Source: Streptomyces antibioticus (GTDB taxonomy: Bacteria; Actinomycetota; Actinomycetes; Streptomycetales; Streptomycetaceae). From it: a stretch of 64,000 bases of DNA. Below the pieces are notes generated by a model. It saw only the letters and a program-made list of their open reading frames with translations, was not told where the DNA came from and ran no database searches. Positions within the stretch are counted from its first letter, which is position 1; each line of letters opens with the position of its first letter. This document shows positions 16,683 to 25,360 of the stretch, in pieces. The stretch covers positions 1,026,994 to 1,090,993 of the forward strand of contig NZ_KQ948424.1 of NCBI RefSeq assembly GCF_001514065.1. The letters are read 5' to 3'. A program made the translations under genes and the position numbers.

Positions 16683-18098
16683 TCAGACCCCGCCCCCCAC
16701 GGTGAACCCCATGACCATCCCGCCCCCGTCCCGCCGAACGGCGAACGGCGCACCCCCATGCGCCAACGCAACCTCCCGCACGATCGACAGCCCCAGCCCC
16801 GACCCCGGCAACGACCGAGCATCCGCGGCCCGATAGAACCGATCGAACACCCGCACAAGATCCTCGTCCCCGACCCCGGGCCCCCGATCCAGCACCTCCA
16901 CCCGCACCACCCCCGCCCGCGCAGGCCCAGCCACCCGGATCTCGACCGGCCCCCGCCCCTCCCGGTCGAACTTCACCGCGTTCTCGACAAGGTTGGACAC
17001 GGCCCGAGTCAGCATCCCCGGCCGCCCGTCGGTGGACGTGTCCCCGCTCGCCCGCACGAGGATCTCCCGCCCGGTACGCCGCCGAGCCACCCCCGCCACG
17101 TCCTCCGCGATGTCGGCGAGATCCACCCGCTGCGGCGGCTCGGTGTCGGACTGCCCCGCGGCCAGCTCGACCAGCTCGTTCACCAGATCGGTCAGCTCCC
17201 GCGCCTCCTGACCGAGGTCGGCGACCAGCTCCTCCCGGGTCTCCGGAGGGAACTCGTCGATGCGCCGCAGCAGCGAGATATTGGTCCGCAACGAGGTCAA
17301 CGGCGTCCGCAACTCATGCCCCGCGTCCTGCACCAGCCGCCGCTGGTCCTCCTCCGACTGCGCGAGCCGCCCGAGCATCCGGTCGAAGGCCCGCCCGAGC
17401 CGCCCCACCTCGTCATAGCCGGTGACGGGCACCTGAACGCCGAGCCGCCGCGTACGGGCGACGTCCTCCGCGGCAGCGGTAAGGACCACGAGCCGCCGAG
17501 TGATCCGCCGAGCCAGCCACCATCCGAACAACCCGGCCCCGACGACGACGGCCGCCATGAGAATCAGCGTCCGCTGCTGAAGCGCCTGCAACAGATCCTC
17601 GGTGTCACTGAACTCCTGGGCGACCTGCACGGCCCCCCGCCCACCCCCGAGCGACACGGTCGCCACGCGATACACATCGCTGCCGACGTCGACGTCCTTG
17701 TGCTCGGTCAGCTCCCCGGCCCCCGAGGCCCCCGCGACGACCCGATCCGCACGCGTGACGGGCAGCCCGGGACTGCCGTGATCGACGACGGACCCGTCCG
17801 CCCCCAGCACCTGTACGTCCGTACGGGCCGGCCGCACCAGATCGTGCCCCGGCGCCGACGACGAGAAGTCCTCCGGCGACATCCGGTGCTGCCGCACCTC
17901 GTCCCGCAGATCCTGCACGACCTCGTCGAACACGGACTGCTGGTCGACCCGCACCAGCCGGGCGGCCGCGCTGTAGGACAGGATGCCGACGAGCACGGTG
18001 ACGGCGGCGGTGACGGCCGCGAAGGACACGGCGAACGTGGTCCCGAGGGACACCAGCCCGGGCCGCCGCCGACGCAGCAGCCGCGCGAGGCGTCCCAC
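16683..18098 (-). CDS. Two-component sensor histidine kinase
   Basis: A 471-residue membrane kinase: membrane segment at about 20-45, extracytoplasmic sensor domain to about 177, second membrane segment at 178-196, HAMP at about 197-250, the dimerisation and phosphoacceptor motif DAGHELRTPLTSL with His261, then an ATPase domain with the N box NLVENAVKF, DRGPGV and GSGLGLSIV. The layout is like MprB/PrrB-type actinobacterial kinases. It starts directly after the stop of the response regulator gene (18099), so they form one operon. The signal is unknown. Confidence 0.95.
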   Translation of the reverse strand: MGRLARLLRRRRPGLVSLGTTFAVSFAAVTAAVTVLVGILSYSAAARLVRVDQQSVFDEVVQDLRDEVRQHRMSPEDFSSSAPGHDLVRPARTDVQVLGADGSVVDHGSPGLPVTRADRVVAGASGAGELTEHKDVDVGSDVYRVATVSLGGGRGAVQVAQEFSDTEDLLQALQQRTLILMAAVVVGAGLFGWWLARRITRRLVVLTAAAEDVARTRRLGVQVPVTGYDEVGRLGRAFDRMLGRLAQSEEDQRRLVQDAGHELRTPLTSLRTNISLLRRIDEFPPETREELVADLGQEARELTDLVNELVELAAGQSDTEPPQRVDLADIAEDVAGVARRRTGREILVRASGDTSTDGRPGMLTRAVSNLVENAVKFDREGRGPVEIRVAGPARAGVVRVEVLDRGPGVGDEDLVRVFDRFYRAADARSLPGSGLGLSIVREVALAHGGAPFAVRRDGGGMVMGFTVGGGV

Positions 18099-18869
18099 TC
18101 AGTCCTCCCGCAGCACGTACCCCACGCCGCGCACGGTGTGGATCAGCTGCGGCGCCCCGGGCTCATCCAGCTTGCGCCGCAGATAGCCGACGTAGACGGC
18201 GAGGTTCTTCGAGCCGGGCCCGAAGTCGTAGCCCCAGATCCGGTCGTAGATGGTCGAGTGGTCGAGCACGATCCCGGCGTTGCGGACGAGCAGCTCCAGC
18301 AGCTCGAACTCGGTACGGGTCAGCTCCAGCTCCCGCCCGTCCCGCCAGGCCCGCCGCGCCTGGGGATCCATACGCAGCCCGGCGGCCTCGAGATACCGCT
18401 CCGCCACGACCTTCTGCGCGATGTCGGCGCCACCCGAAGCCGCACCGCCGGCCCCCGCGCCAGAACCCGATCCGGCACCCGCGCCACCGCCCACGCCCGC
18501 GCTCCCGGTCCGCCGCAGCAGCGCCCGCAACCGGGCGAAGACCTCTTCGACGTCGAACGGCTTCAGCACATAGTCGTCGGCGCCCGCGTCCAGCCCGGCG
18601 ATCCGGTCCTGGGTCTCCACGAGCGCCGTCAGCATGAGGATCGGGGTCCGGTCACCCTCGGCACGCAGCACCCGGCACACCTGGAGCCCGTCGATGCCGG
18701 GCATCATCACGTCGAGGACCAGCACGTCCGGCGGGGTGCGATGGGCCTGCGCGAGTGCCTCGACCCCGTCGGCGACCGCGGTGACCCGGTAGCCCTCCAG
18801 GGTCAGGGCACGCTCCAGCGCATGACGGATGGCGCGGTCGTCTTCGGCGAGCAGCACGGTCTGAGGCAC
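18099..18869 (-). CDS. OmpR-family response regulator with an unusual Gly/Ala linker
   Basis: Response regulator partner of the downstream kinase. The receiver domain (about 1-118) has AEDDRA, the phosphoacceptor Asp53 in VLDVMMPG, and the KPFD lysine; the winged-helix DNA-binding domain (about 155-255) has LTRTEFELLELL and a YVGYLRRKL recognition helix. Between them is an unusually long Gly/Ala/Ser stretch at about 121-149. I chose the GTG at 18867-18869, giving the usual PQTVLLAEDD start; an in-frame ATG 7 codons earlier is possible, and neither has an ideal ribosome binding site. Confidence 0.92.
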   Translation of the reverse strand: MPQTVLLAEDDRAIRHALERALTLEGYRVTAVADGVEALAQAHRTPPDVLVLDVMMPGIDGLQVCRVLRAEGDRTPILMLTALVETQDRIAGLDAGADDYVLKPFDVEEVFARLRALLRRTGSAGVGGGAGAGSGSGAGAGGAASGGADIAQKVVAERYLEAAGLRMDPQARRAWRDGRELELTRTEFELLELLVRNAGIVLDHSTIYDRIWGYDFGPGSKNLAVYVGYLRRKLDEPGAPQLIHTVRGVGYVLRED

Positions 18870-18986
18870 GCCTCCATAGTGCCAAGGCATCCGCCGGTTC
18901 AGCCGGGTGAGCGACCCGACGATCAGCCTTTTTACCCGTCTCTCACCCTCACAGAGACAACCGCACCCTCTCCCCCTACCGTCCTC

Positions 18987-19625
18987 TCACCGCTTGGGCG
19001 CCAGTGCGGCCAGCTGCTCGGCGAAGGGCACGACCGCGAAACCGCTGTGGGCCTCGGACCGCGCGCCCGGCAGCTCCGTCGATGCCCTCGACGCCGTCGC
19101 CGCGTTCCCCGCCGAGAGCCCGGTCATCAGCCCGGCCAGCTCCCCCGCGGCCCGCTCGATCCGCCCCTCAAGACCCTCCGCACCCCAGTCCTCGGAGGCG
19201 GCGTAGACGGCGGTCGGTACGACCACGGCCCGCAGGTAGGCGAACAGCGGCCGCATCGCGTGCTCCAGCACGAGCGAGTGCCGCGCGCTGCCGCCGGTCG
19301 CGGCGACGAGCACCGGCTTCCCGGCGAGCGCGTCCTTGTCGAGGACGTCGAAGAACGACTTGAACAGCCCGCTGTACGACGCCGAGAACACCGGCGTGAC
19401 GACGATCAGCCCGTCGGCCCCGGCCACCGCCTCCTGCGCGGCGGCCAGTGCCTTGCCCGGGAACCCGTTGGTGAAGAAGTGCGCGATCTCCACGGCGAGC
19501 TCACGCAACTCGACGACCTGGACATCCACCGCCGCCGCTCGCTCCACGGCGGCGGCCAGCCGGTCGGCCAGCAACCGTGTGGAGGAGGGCACGCTCAGCC
19601 CGGCCGAGACGACGACAAGCTTCAT
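18987..19625 (-). CDS. NADPH-dependent FMN reductase (CE1759-type)
   Basis: A 212-residue flavodoxin-fold FMN reductase. The N-terminal LVVVSAGLSVPSSTRLLADR contains the flavin phosphate-binding loop, and VTPVFSASYSGLFKSFFD is the conserved substrate-side loop. It overlaps the luciferase-like gene by 4 bases (ATGA) and most likely supplies it with reduced FMN. The same pair is recognised in actinobacteria as the CE1758/CE1759 families. Confidence 0.9.
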   Translation of the reverse strand: MKLVVVSAGLSVPSSTRLLADRLAAAVERAAAVDVQVVELRELAVEIAHFFTNGFPGKALAAAQEAVAGADGLIVVTPVFSASYSGLFKSFFDVLDKDALAGKPVLVAATGGSARHSLVLEHAMRPLFAYLRAVVVPTAVYAASEDWGAEGLEGRIERAAGELAGLMTGLSAGNAATASRASTELPGARSEAHSGFAVVPFAEQLAALAPKR

Positions 19626-20713
19626 GACGACACAGTCTCCTTCTTCGCGGCGGCCAGCAGAGACGCGTGGGTGGGCGCCTCCGGCACATCATCCGGGCGG
19701 CCCTTCGCGAACTCCTCGCGCAGCACCGGAACGACCTCTTCGCCGAGGATGTCCAGCTGCTCCAGCACGGTCTTCAGCGGCAGCCCGGCGTGGTCCAGCA
19801 GGAACAGCTGGCGCTGGTAGTCACCGGCGTAGTCGCGGAAGGCGAGGGTCTTCTCGATGACCTCCTGCGGCGAGCCGACCGTCAGCGGCGTCTGGTCGGT
19901 GAAGTCCTCCAGGGACGGCCCGTGCCCGTACACCGGCGCGTTGTCGAAGTACGGCCGGAACTCCCGCACCGCGTCCTGGCTGTTCTTCCGCATGAACACC
20001 TGCCCGCCGAGGCCGACGATGGCCTGCTCGGGGGTGCCGTGCCCGTAGTGCGCGTACCGCGTCCGGTACAGCTCGATCATCCGCTTGGTGTGGTCGGCCG
20101 GCCAGAAGATGTTGTTGTGGAAGAAGCCGTCGCCGTAGAAGGCGGCCTGCTCGGCGATCTCGGGCGAGCGGATGGAGCCGTGCCAGACGAACGGCGGTAC
20201 GTCGTCCAGCGGCCGCGGGGTCGAGGTGAACCCCTGGAGCGGCGTACGGAACTTCCCCTCCCAGTCGACGACGTCCTCGCGCCACAGCCGGCGCAGCAGG
20301 GCGTAGTTCTCGATGGCGAGGTTGATGCCCTGCCGGATGTCCTGCCCGAACCACGGGTAGACCGGTCCGGTGTTGCCGCGCCCCATCATCAGGTCGACGC
20401 GCCCGTCGGCCAGGTGCTGGAGCATCGCGAAGTCCTCGGCGATCTTCACCGGGTCGTTGGTGGTGATGAGGGTCGTGGAGGTGGACAGCACGAGCCGCTC
20501 GGTCTGGGCGGCGATGTAGCCGAGCATGGTGGTCGGCGAGGACGGCACGAACGGCGGGTTGTGGTGCTCGCCGGTCGCGAAGACGTCGAGCCCGACCTCC
20601 TCGGCCTTCAGCGCGATGGCGACCATGGCCTTGATGCGCTCGCGCTCGGTCGGCGTCCGGCCCGTGGTGGGGTCCGGAGTGACATCACCGACGCTGAAGA
20701 TCCCGAACTGCAT
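19622..20713 (-). CDS. FMN-dependent luciferase-like monooxygenase (CE1758-type)
   Basis: A 363-residue bacterial luciferase-like (TIM-barrel) monooxygenase using reduced FMN. Visible family marks are FGIFSVGDVTPDP at the N-terminus, FATGEHHNPPFVPSSPTTML with the paired His residues, and GRVDLMMGRGNTGPVYPWFG. The downstream FMN reductase overlaps it. GGAGGATG lies upstream of the ATG, and a palindrome that could be a regulator site sits about 25 bases above the start. The substrate is unknown. Confidence 0.9.
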   Translation of the reverse strand: MQFGIFSVGDVTPDPTTGRTPTERERIKAMVAIALKAEEVGLDVFATGEHHNPPFVPSSPTTMLGYIAAQTERLVLSTSTTLITTNDPVKIAEDFAMLQHLADGRVDLMMGRGNTGPVYPWFGQDIRQGINLAIENYALLRRLWREDVVDWEGKFRTPLQGFTSTPRPLDDVPPFVWHGSIRSPEIAEQAAFYGDGFFHNNIFWPADHTKRMIELYRTRYAHYGHGTPEQAIVGLGGQVFMRKNSQDAVREFRPYFDNAPVYGHGPSLEDFTDQTPLTVGSPQEVIEKTLAFRDYAGDYQRQLFLLDHAGLPLKTVLEQLDILGEEVVPVLREEFAKGRPDDVPEAPTHASLLAAAKKETVSS

Positions 20714-20733
20714 GGCCGATCATCCTCCAAGTT

Positions 20734-20747
20734 GTTGACCGTTCAAC
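20734..20747. promoter_or_regulatory. Operator-like inverted repeat before the luciferase-like operon
   Basis: GTTGA-CCGT-TCAAC, with perfect 5-bp arms, lies just upstream of the 20713 start and overlaps a minus-strand TATAGT that could be a -10 box. The shape resembles a MarR- or HxlR-type site. The regulator is not identified. Confidence 0.45.
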
Positions 20748-20799
20748 TATACCCCTGAACGACCACCACGTCCCGGCTATTCCTCGGCCGAGATCCCGG

Positions 20800-20830
20800 T
20801 TGACACCGACCGACCCACCCTTCATATTTA
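20800..20830 (+). promoter_or_regulatory. Probable promoter giving a leaderless MFS transcript
   Basis: A consensus -35 TTGACA at 20800-20805 is followed after 17 bases by CATATT (20823-20828); TATTTA at 20825-20830 is an alternative. The GTG start at 20836 falls about where transcription would begin, and no Shine-Dalgarno sequence precedes it, which suggests a leaderless mRNA. Confidence 0.5.
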
Positions 20831-20835
20831 CCTGC

Positions 20836-22242
20836 GTGACGCAGACACTGCACAACGCAAACAACAACCGGGGCGACCTCCCCGCCCGCACCCGCTGGGC
20901 GATCCTGGCCGTGATCCTCGCGGCCGACGTCCTCGACCTCCTCGACGCGACGATCACCAACATCGCCGCCCCGACCATCACCGCCGACCTCGGCGGCGGC
21001 CCGGCCCTGGTCCAGTGGCTGGGCGCCGCCTACGCACTGGCCCTCGGCGTGCTGCTCGTCCCCGGCGGACGCCTGGGCGACAAGTACGGCCGCCGCAAGC
21101 TGTTCCTGACCGGCCTCGCCGGTTTCGTCGCCGCCTCCCTGGCCTGCGGCCTGGCCCCGAGCCCCGCCACCCTGGTGGCCGCCCGCCTCCTCCAGGGCGC
21201 CTTCGGGGCCCTGGTCATCCCGCAGGGCTTCGGCATCCTCGGCGCCACCTGGCCACGCGACCAGATCGGCAAGGCCTTCGCCCTGTTCGGCCCCGCGATG
21301 GGACTCTCCGCCGTCGGCGGCCCGGTCCTGGCCGGCTTCCTCGTCGACGCCGACATCGCGGGCCTCGGCTGGCGCCCCATGTTCCTGATCAACCTGCTCC
21401 TGGGCGGCGCCGCCCTGCTCGCCGCCGCCCGCCTGCTCCCCCGCGACACCGGCGACAACTCCGTCTCCGTCGACGGCCCCGGCTCCGCTCTCCTCGCCGG
21501 CGCGATGCTCGGCGTCCTGGGCGGTCTGATCGACGGCTCGGCCAACTCCTGGACCGCCCGCCCCCTGACCCTCCTGCTCCTCGGCCTCGCCGCGTTCGCC
21601 GTCTTCTGCCACCGCCAGCGCACCGCGGCCCACCCGCTCATCGAGCCGTCACTCCTGCGCAACCGCGGCTTCGCGGCGGGCCTCACCCTCGGCGTCGCCG
21701 CCTTCGCCGCGACGTCCGGCCTCCTCTACGTCATCTCCCTCTTCCTCCAGCAGGACCTCGGCCGCACCCCCGCCGACACCGCGCTGGGCCTGATCCCCCT
21801 GACCCTCGGCATAGTGATCGCCTCGATCGCCTGCCACGGCCTGCTCCACACCTACGGCCGCCGCCTGGCCGTGACCGGCCTGCTGATCCTCTTGGGGGGC
21901 TGCGTCTGGCTGACCCTCGTCATCCACAACTCGGGCACACACACCGCCGGTTGGGCCCTGACCCCACCCCTCGTGATCCTCGGCATCGGAATGGGCACCT
22001 GCTTCGGCACGATCTACGACCTCACGATCGGCGACATCGCCCCGACAGAGGCCGGCAGCGCAAGCGGCTCCCTGAACGCGGTCCAGCAACTCGCCAACGC
22101 GCTGGGCGCGGCAATGGTGACGACGGTGTACTTCCACAGCAACGGCACGGTGAGCCTGCTGGTGGTGGCAGCGGCGTTGGCAACATGCCTGCCCTTGACG
22201 GCCCTACTGCCGGCCAACCCTCAAAAGGAACAGCACCACTGA
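20836..22242 (+). CDS. MFS transporter, DHA2 (EmrB/QacA-like)
   Basis: A 468-residue membrane protein with about 14 hydrophobic segments. DLLDATITNIAAPTI in the first segment and GGRLGDKYGRRKLFL in the first cytoplasmic loop are signatures of DHA2 drug exporters. It probably exports a toxic compound or antibiotic by proton antiport. I placed the start at GTG 20836; the TTG at 20800 is part of the -35 box. It is divergent from the luciferase-like operon. A dispersed repeat follows the stop codon. Confidence 0.9.
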   Translation: MTQTLHNANNNRGDLPARTRWAILAVILAADVLDLLDATITNIAAPTITADLGGGPALVQWLGAAYALALGVLLVPGGRLGDKYGRRKLFLTGLAGFVAASLACGLAPSPATLVAARLLQGAFGALVIPQGFGILGATWPRDQIGKAFALFGPAMGLSAVGGPVLAGFLVDADIAGLGWRPMFLINLLLGGAALLAAARLLPRDTGDNSVSVDGPGSALLAGAMLGVLGGLIDGSANSWTARPLTLLLLGLAAFAVFCHRQRTAAHPLIEPSLLRNRGFAAGLTLGVAAFAATSGLLYVISLFLQQDLGRTPADTALGLIPLTLGIVIASIACHGLLHTYGRRLAVTGLLILLGGCVWLTLVIHNSGTHTAGWALTPPLVILGIGMGTCFGTIYDLTIGDIAPTEAGSASGSLNAVQQLANALGAAMVTTVYFHSNGTVSLLVVAAALATCLPLTALLPANPQKEQHH

Positions 22243-22250
22243 CGCCGCCC

Positions 22251-22279
22251 AGGGGCGCGGGGAACTGCGCGACCAGCCC
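22251..22279. repeat. Dispersed 29-base repeat, copy 1
   Basis: A 29-base sequence containing GCGCGGGGAACTGCGCG occurs here, 8 bases after the MFS gene, and identically at 53054-53082. Both copies sit just after a stop codon in the same orientation. This sequence family is very common at gene ends in Streptomyces (recalled, not searched). Confidence 0.8.
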
Positions 22280-22347
22280 ACCACTCACCCGCACCCGCAC
22301 CCGCCACACAACAGCCGCCACCGAGCCACCAGGCACCGTCACCACCC

Positions 22348-23235
22348 CTACGGCACCAACACAACCCGCCCCCGAACCCCACCCCCCGCCAGCACCGCAT
22401 GCGCCTTCCCGGCATCAGCCAGCGAGAACGTCTCAGCCACCCGCAGCCTCAGCACCCCGGAATCCACCAGCCCCGCCAACTCCGCAAGCCGCCCCCCATC
22501 CGCCTGAACCTCAACAGCCGTAGCCCGAACCCCTCGAACCCCTTCAGGCGCAGCCTGCGGAATAACCCCCACATACGCCCCTCCATCCCGCACCCACTCC
22601 AGCGCCGGCGCCCCGAGAACGGCCGCGTCCAGCACCGCGTCGAACGCCCCCGCCCGCCCCTCCGTGACGAAGTCCGCCGCTCCCAGCGACCGCACCAACT
22701 CCTCGTCCCCCGCCCGGGCCAGCCCGGTCACCACGACCCCCCGCGCCGCGGCGAGCTGCACGGCGAACCCCCCGACGGCCCCGCCGGCCCCGGTCACCAG
22801 CAGCGAAGAGCCCGCGGAGAGCGACAGCAGATCCAGCGCCTGCGCGGCCGTCAGCCCGTTCAACGGCAAGGTCGCCGCCTCCACCACCCCCACCGTCCGA
22901 GGCGCGAGCGCCACCGCGTCCGTGGGGACGACGACGTACTCCGCATGGGTCCCGAGCGGCTTCACCATCCCGTAGTCGAGGGCGACCACCTCGTCCCCCA
23001 CGCTCCACGCACTGGCCACCCCCACCGCGTCCACGGTCCCGGCGACATCCCACCCCAGCCCGATCCGCTTGCCCGCACCGCCGAAGAAGCCCTGCCGCAC
23101 CCCGGCGTCGACGGGGTTCACCGTGGCCGCCGCCACCTTGATCCGCACCTCGCGGGCGCCGGGCTCGGGCACCTCCGCCTCCACGACCTCGACGACCCCG
23201 GGCCCACCGAACGCGTTCACGACCGCTGCACGCAT
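22348..23235 (-). CDS. NADP-dependent quinone oxidoreductase (MDR family)
   Basis: A 295-residue medium-chain reductase of the zinc-independent quinone oxidoreductase group. The N-terminal GroES-like domain has VNAFGGPGVVEVVE and GWDVAGTVDAVG; the Rossmann part has LLVTGAGGAVGGFAVQLA. No catalytic zinc ligands are seen. I chose the ATG at 23233-23235, with GGGAG 9 bases upstream, over a TTG 9 bases earlier. The divergent HxlR gene and the palindrome between them suggest electrophile- or quinone-responsive control. Confidence 0.88.
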   Translation of the reverse strand: MRAAVVNAFGGPGVVEVVEAEVPEPGAREVRIKVAAATVNPVDAGVRQGFFGGAGKRIGLGWDVAGTVDAVGVASAWSVGDEVVALDYGMVKPLGTHAEYVVVPTDAVALAPRTVGVVEAATLPLNGLTAAQALDLLSLSAGSSLLVTGAGGAVGGFAVQLAAARGVVVTGLARAGDEELVRSLGAADFVTEGRAGAFDAVLDAAVLGAPALEWVRDGGAYVGVIPQAAPEGVRGVRATAVEVQADGGRLAELAGLVDSGVLRLRVAETFSLADAGKAHAVLAGGGVRGRVVLVP

Positions 23236-23336
23236 GACTGTCAACTCCCTTGAGTAAACCGGCTGTTGGCGACCGCCGAGGACCTCGGCGGTCGCGTTCC
23301 ATCTGCCGACAACCCTAGGAAGAGCTACTATCTCCC

Positions 23337-23350
23337 GGTAAGTAGTTACC
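23337..23350. promoter_or_regulatory. Operator-like palindrome between quinone oxidoreductase and HxlR genes
   Basis: GGTAA-GTAG-TTACC has perfect 5-bp arms, with a wider AGCTAC / GTAGTT pair at 23323-23347. HxlR/DUF24 regulators bind such short AT-containing palindromes in divergent promoters. Confidence 0.55.
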
Positions 23351-23381
23351 TGAGAGTGCGTATGTCCCCCAGAGGTGAGCC

Positions 23382-23792
23382 ATGGCGACCATGACGGCGG
23401 CCCAGCGACGCGAGCAGGCCCGCATCGAGTACGACGCGTTCATCAAGGGCTGCCCCACCAACCAGCTCCTGGACCGCCTCAGCGACAAGTGGGTCAGCCT
23501 GGTCGTCTCCGCCCTCGCCGGCGGCACCATGCGCTACAGCGACCTCAGCCGGAAGATCGCCGGAGTGAGCCCCAAGATGCTCACGCAGACCCTGCGTTCA
23601 CTGGAACGCGACGGCATCCTGGCCCGTACGGTCACCCCGTCCGTCCCGGTCCGCGTCGACTACGAACTCACCCCGCTCGGCCACAGCCTGGCCCTGCTCC
23701 TGACGGCCGTGAAGGACTGGGCGGAGACCCACATCGACGAGGTCCACGACGCCCGCGAGCGCTACGACACCCAGGACGAACAGGTCGCCTGA
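23382..23792 (+). CDS. HxlR (DUF24) family transcriptional regulator
   Basis: A 136-residue winged-helix regulator. The conserved N-terminal cysteine of redox-sensing HxlR proteins is Cys24 (FIKGCPTNQLLDRL), followed by the family motif LSDKWVSLVVSAL and the recognition region MLTQTLRSLERDGIL. In known members (YodB, HypR, QorR) this cysteine reacts with quinones or other electrophiles. It is divergent from a quinone oxidoreductase with a palindrome in the gap, matching the QorR-qor2 arrangement of Corynebacterium. Confidence 0.92.
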   Translation: MATMTAAQRREQARIEYDAFIKGCPTNQLLDRLSDKWVSLVVSALAGGTMRYSDLSRKIAGVSPKMLTQTLRSLERDGILARTVTPSVPVRVDYELTPLGHSLALLLTAVKDWAETHIDEVHDARERYDTQDEQVA

Positions 23793-23819
23793 AGCCCCTG
23801 GACACCTCCTGGACGCCCC

Positions 23820-24293
23820 CTAGACGTCCCCGGCCCGAAGCCGGGCCACCTGCGCCGCGCTGAACTCCGTCGTCCGCTTCATGTGGTCGACGATCAGCGC
23901 GAGTTCACCGGCGTCGAGGTCGTCGAAGAGCGCGACCCAACCGCCCCCCAGCCGGTCCCACACGCGCCCGAACTCCTCGATCTTCTCCGGCACGGTGGTC
24001 ACCAGCACCCGCCGCCGGTCCACCACGTCCCGCTCCCGCACCACGTACCCGGCGCGCTCCAGCCGGTCCACGAGCCGCGTCGCGGACCCGGTGGTCAGCC
24101 CCGTCAGCTCGGCGATCCGCCCCGTCGTCACCGGACCGCCCTCCAGGGTCAGCAGGTTCAGACACTGCAAGTCGGTGGGGTGCAGGCCGAGATGGTCGGC
24201 GAGGGCCTGGTTGAACAGGGCGTACGAGGCCATGTACCGACGGGAGACGGCCGACAACTCCTCGAGCACCCGCTCCCGAGCCGCTCCGCCCAT
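23820..24293 (-). CDS. MarR family transcriptional regulator
   Basis: A 157-residue MarR-type winged-helix protein. DLQCLNLLTLEGGPVTTGRI and GLTTGSATRLVDRLERAGYV form the DNA-binding region, followed by the wing DVVDRRRVLVT. The ATG at 24291-24293 was chosen because GGAGGTG lies 9 bases upstream. It converges with the HxlR gene. The target is unknown. Confidence 0.9.
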   Translation of the reverse strand: MGGAARERVLEELSAVSRRYMASYALFNQALADHLGLHPTDLQCLNLLTLEGGPVTTGRIAELTGLTTGSATRLVDRLERAGYVVRERDVVDRRRVLVTTVPEKIEEFGRVWDRLGGGWVALFDDLDAGELALIVDHMKRTTEFSAAQVARLRAGDV

Positions 24294-24381
24294 ACCGCCC
24301 GCACCTCCATCGCCTGCGCCGTGCAGCAATCGTACGACGCACAGAACCGGCGCCCGGCGTCAGCAGCACGAGCCCCCGGCG

Positions 24382-24888
24382 TCAGAAGTAGTACGAGTCC
24401 CCGGTGTCCAGCACCAGCACCCGCTGCTGGTCGTTGGCCCGGTTGAGGTCCACGACCCCACCGCTCCACACCGTGTCCATCTCCAGCAGCACCTCCGTCG
24501 GCTCCCCCCGCAACCGCACCCGTAGTTCGACCTGCTCCCCCAGCCCGTCCGCGTCCAGTGCCCCCACCCGGCACAGCACCACCCGCGCACCCGACCGCGC
24601 ACACCCCTCCGGCAGCGTCTGCCGGTTGACGAGCGGCTCCGACCAGCGCAGCCGTACGGTCGCGTCCGGAACGGCCGAGGGCCCGTGGTTGCGCGGCGTG
24701 AACCGTACGTCCACCCGCCCGGCCGCCATGCTCGCGGCACCGTGATAGGCGAGATCGGCCTCGGGGACATGGATGCCCCACCGGTCGTAAGGCCCGTCCC
24801 CGGGCTCCGCGGCCGCCGCGGCCGGAGCCACCCCGCAGACCGCCGCCGCCCCGACCGCCACGCACGCACCCAGCACCCGAACCCGCAT
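24382..24888 (-). CDS. Secreted protein of unknown function
   Basis: A 168-residue protein with a Sec signal peptide ([19 protein letters not shown], likely cleavage after an Ala-rich stretch near residue 27). The mature part looks like an immunoglobulin-like or DUF11-type beta domain ([21 protein letters not shown]) and has a Cys pair (EGCARSG, VVLCRVG). GAGGAG 9 bases before the ATG supports the start. Function is unknown. Confidence 0.78.
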   Translation of the reverse strand: MRVRVLGACVAVGAAAVCGVAPAAAAAEPGDGPYDRWGIHVPEADLAYHGAASMAAGRVDVRFTPRNHGPSAVPDATVRLRWSEPLVNRQTLPEGCARSGARVVLCRVGALDADGLGEQVELRVRLRGEPTEVLLEMDTVWSGGVVDLNRANDQQRVLVLDTGDSYYF

Positions 24889-24997
24889 ACCGCCCACTCC
24901 TCAGAGGAGACTCCACCGTGGTCGTACGGATGTATCCCACGCGGAGCGGCGGACAGGCGCCGTCCATCAGGTGAAGCCGGTGTGCCACCCTTCCGGC

Positions 24998-25333
24998 ATG
25001 CACGTCCTACGCTCCGCCGTCCTCTTCGTGGTCGCCGCCCTGTTCGAGATCGGCGGCGCCTGGCTGGTGTGGCAGGGCGTGCGCGAGCACCGCGGCTGGC
25101 TCTGGATCGGCGGCGGCGTCCTCGCCCTCGGTGCCTACGGCTTCGTCGCCACCCTCCAGCCGGACGCCCATTTCGGCCGCATCCTCGCCGCGTACGGCGG
25201 TGTCTTCGTCGCCGGTTCGATCCTGTGGGGCATGGCCGCGGACGGCTACCGTCCCGACCGCTGGGACGTCACGGGCGCGCTGATCTGCCTCGCGGGCATG
25301 GCGGTCATCATGTACGCGCCCCGAGGACAGTGA
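24998..25333 (+). CDS. ynfA: YnfA (UPF0060) family membrane protein
   Basis: A 111-residue, four-helix membrane protein of the YnfA family, distantly related to small multidrug resistance exporters. [21 protein letters not shown] and [19 protein letters not shown], both present in shortened form here, are family signatures. Transport activity is unproven for most members. It converges with the SnoaL-like gene. Confidence 0.9.
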   Translation: MHVLRSAVLFVVAALFEIGGAWLVWQGVREHRGWLWIGGGVLALGAYGFVATLQPDAHFGRILAAYGGVFVAGSILWGMAADGYRPDRWDVTGALICLAGMAVIMYAPRGQ

Positions 25334-25360
25334 GCCTTCCGGACTGAGCCCTCCGGACCG

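Noticed and set aside
16758-19820. About 1000-codon plus-strand open frame opposite the two-component and FMN reductase genes
   Set aside because: An antisense shadow, full of Pro/Arg/His, running across three clear minus-strand genes.
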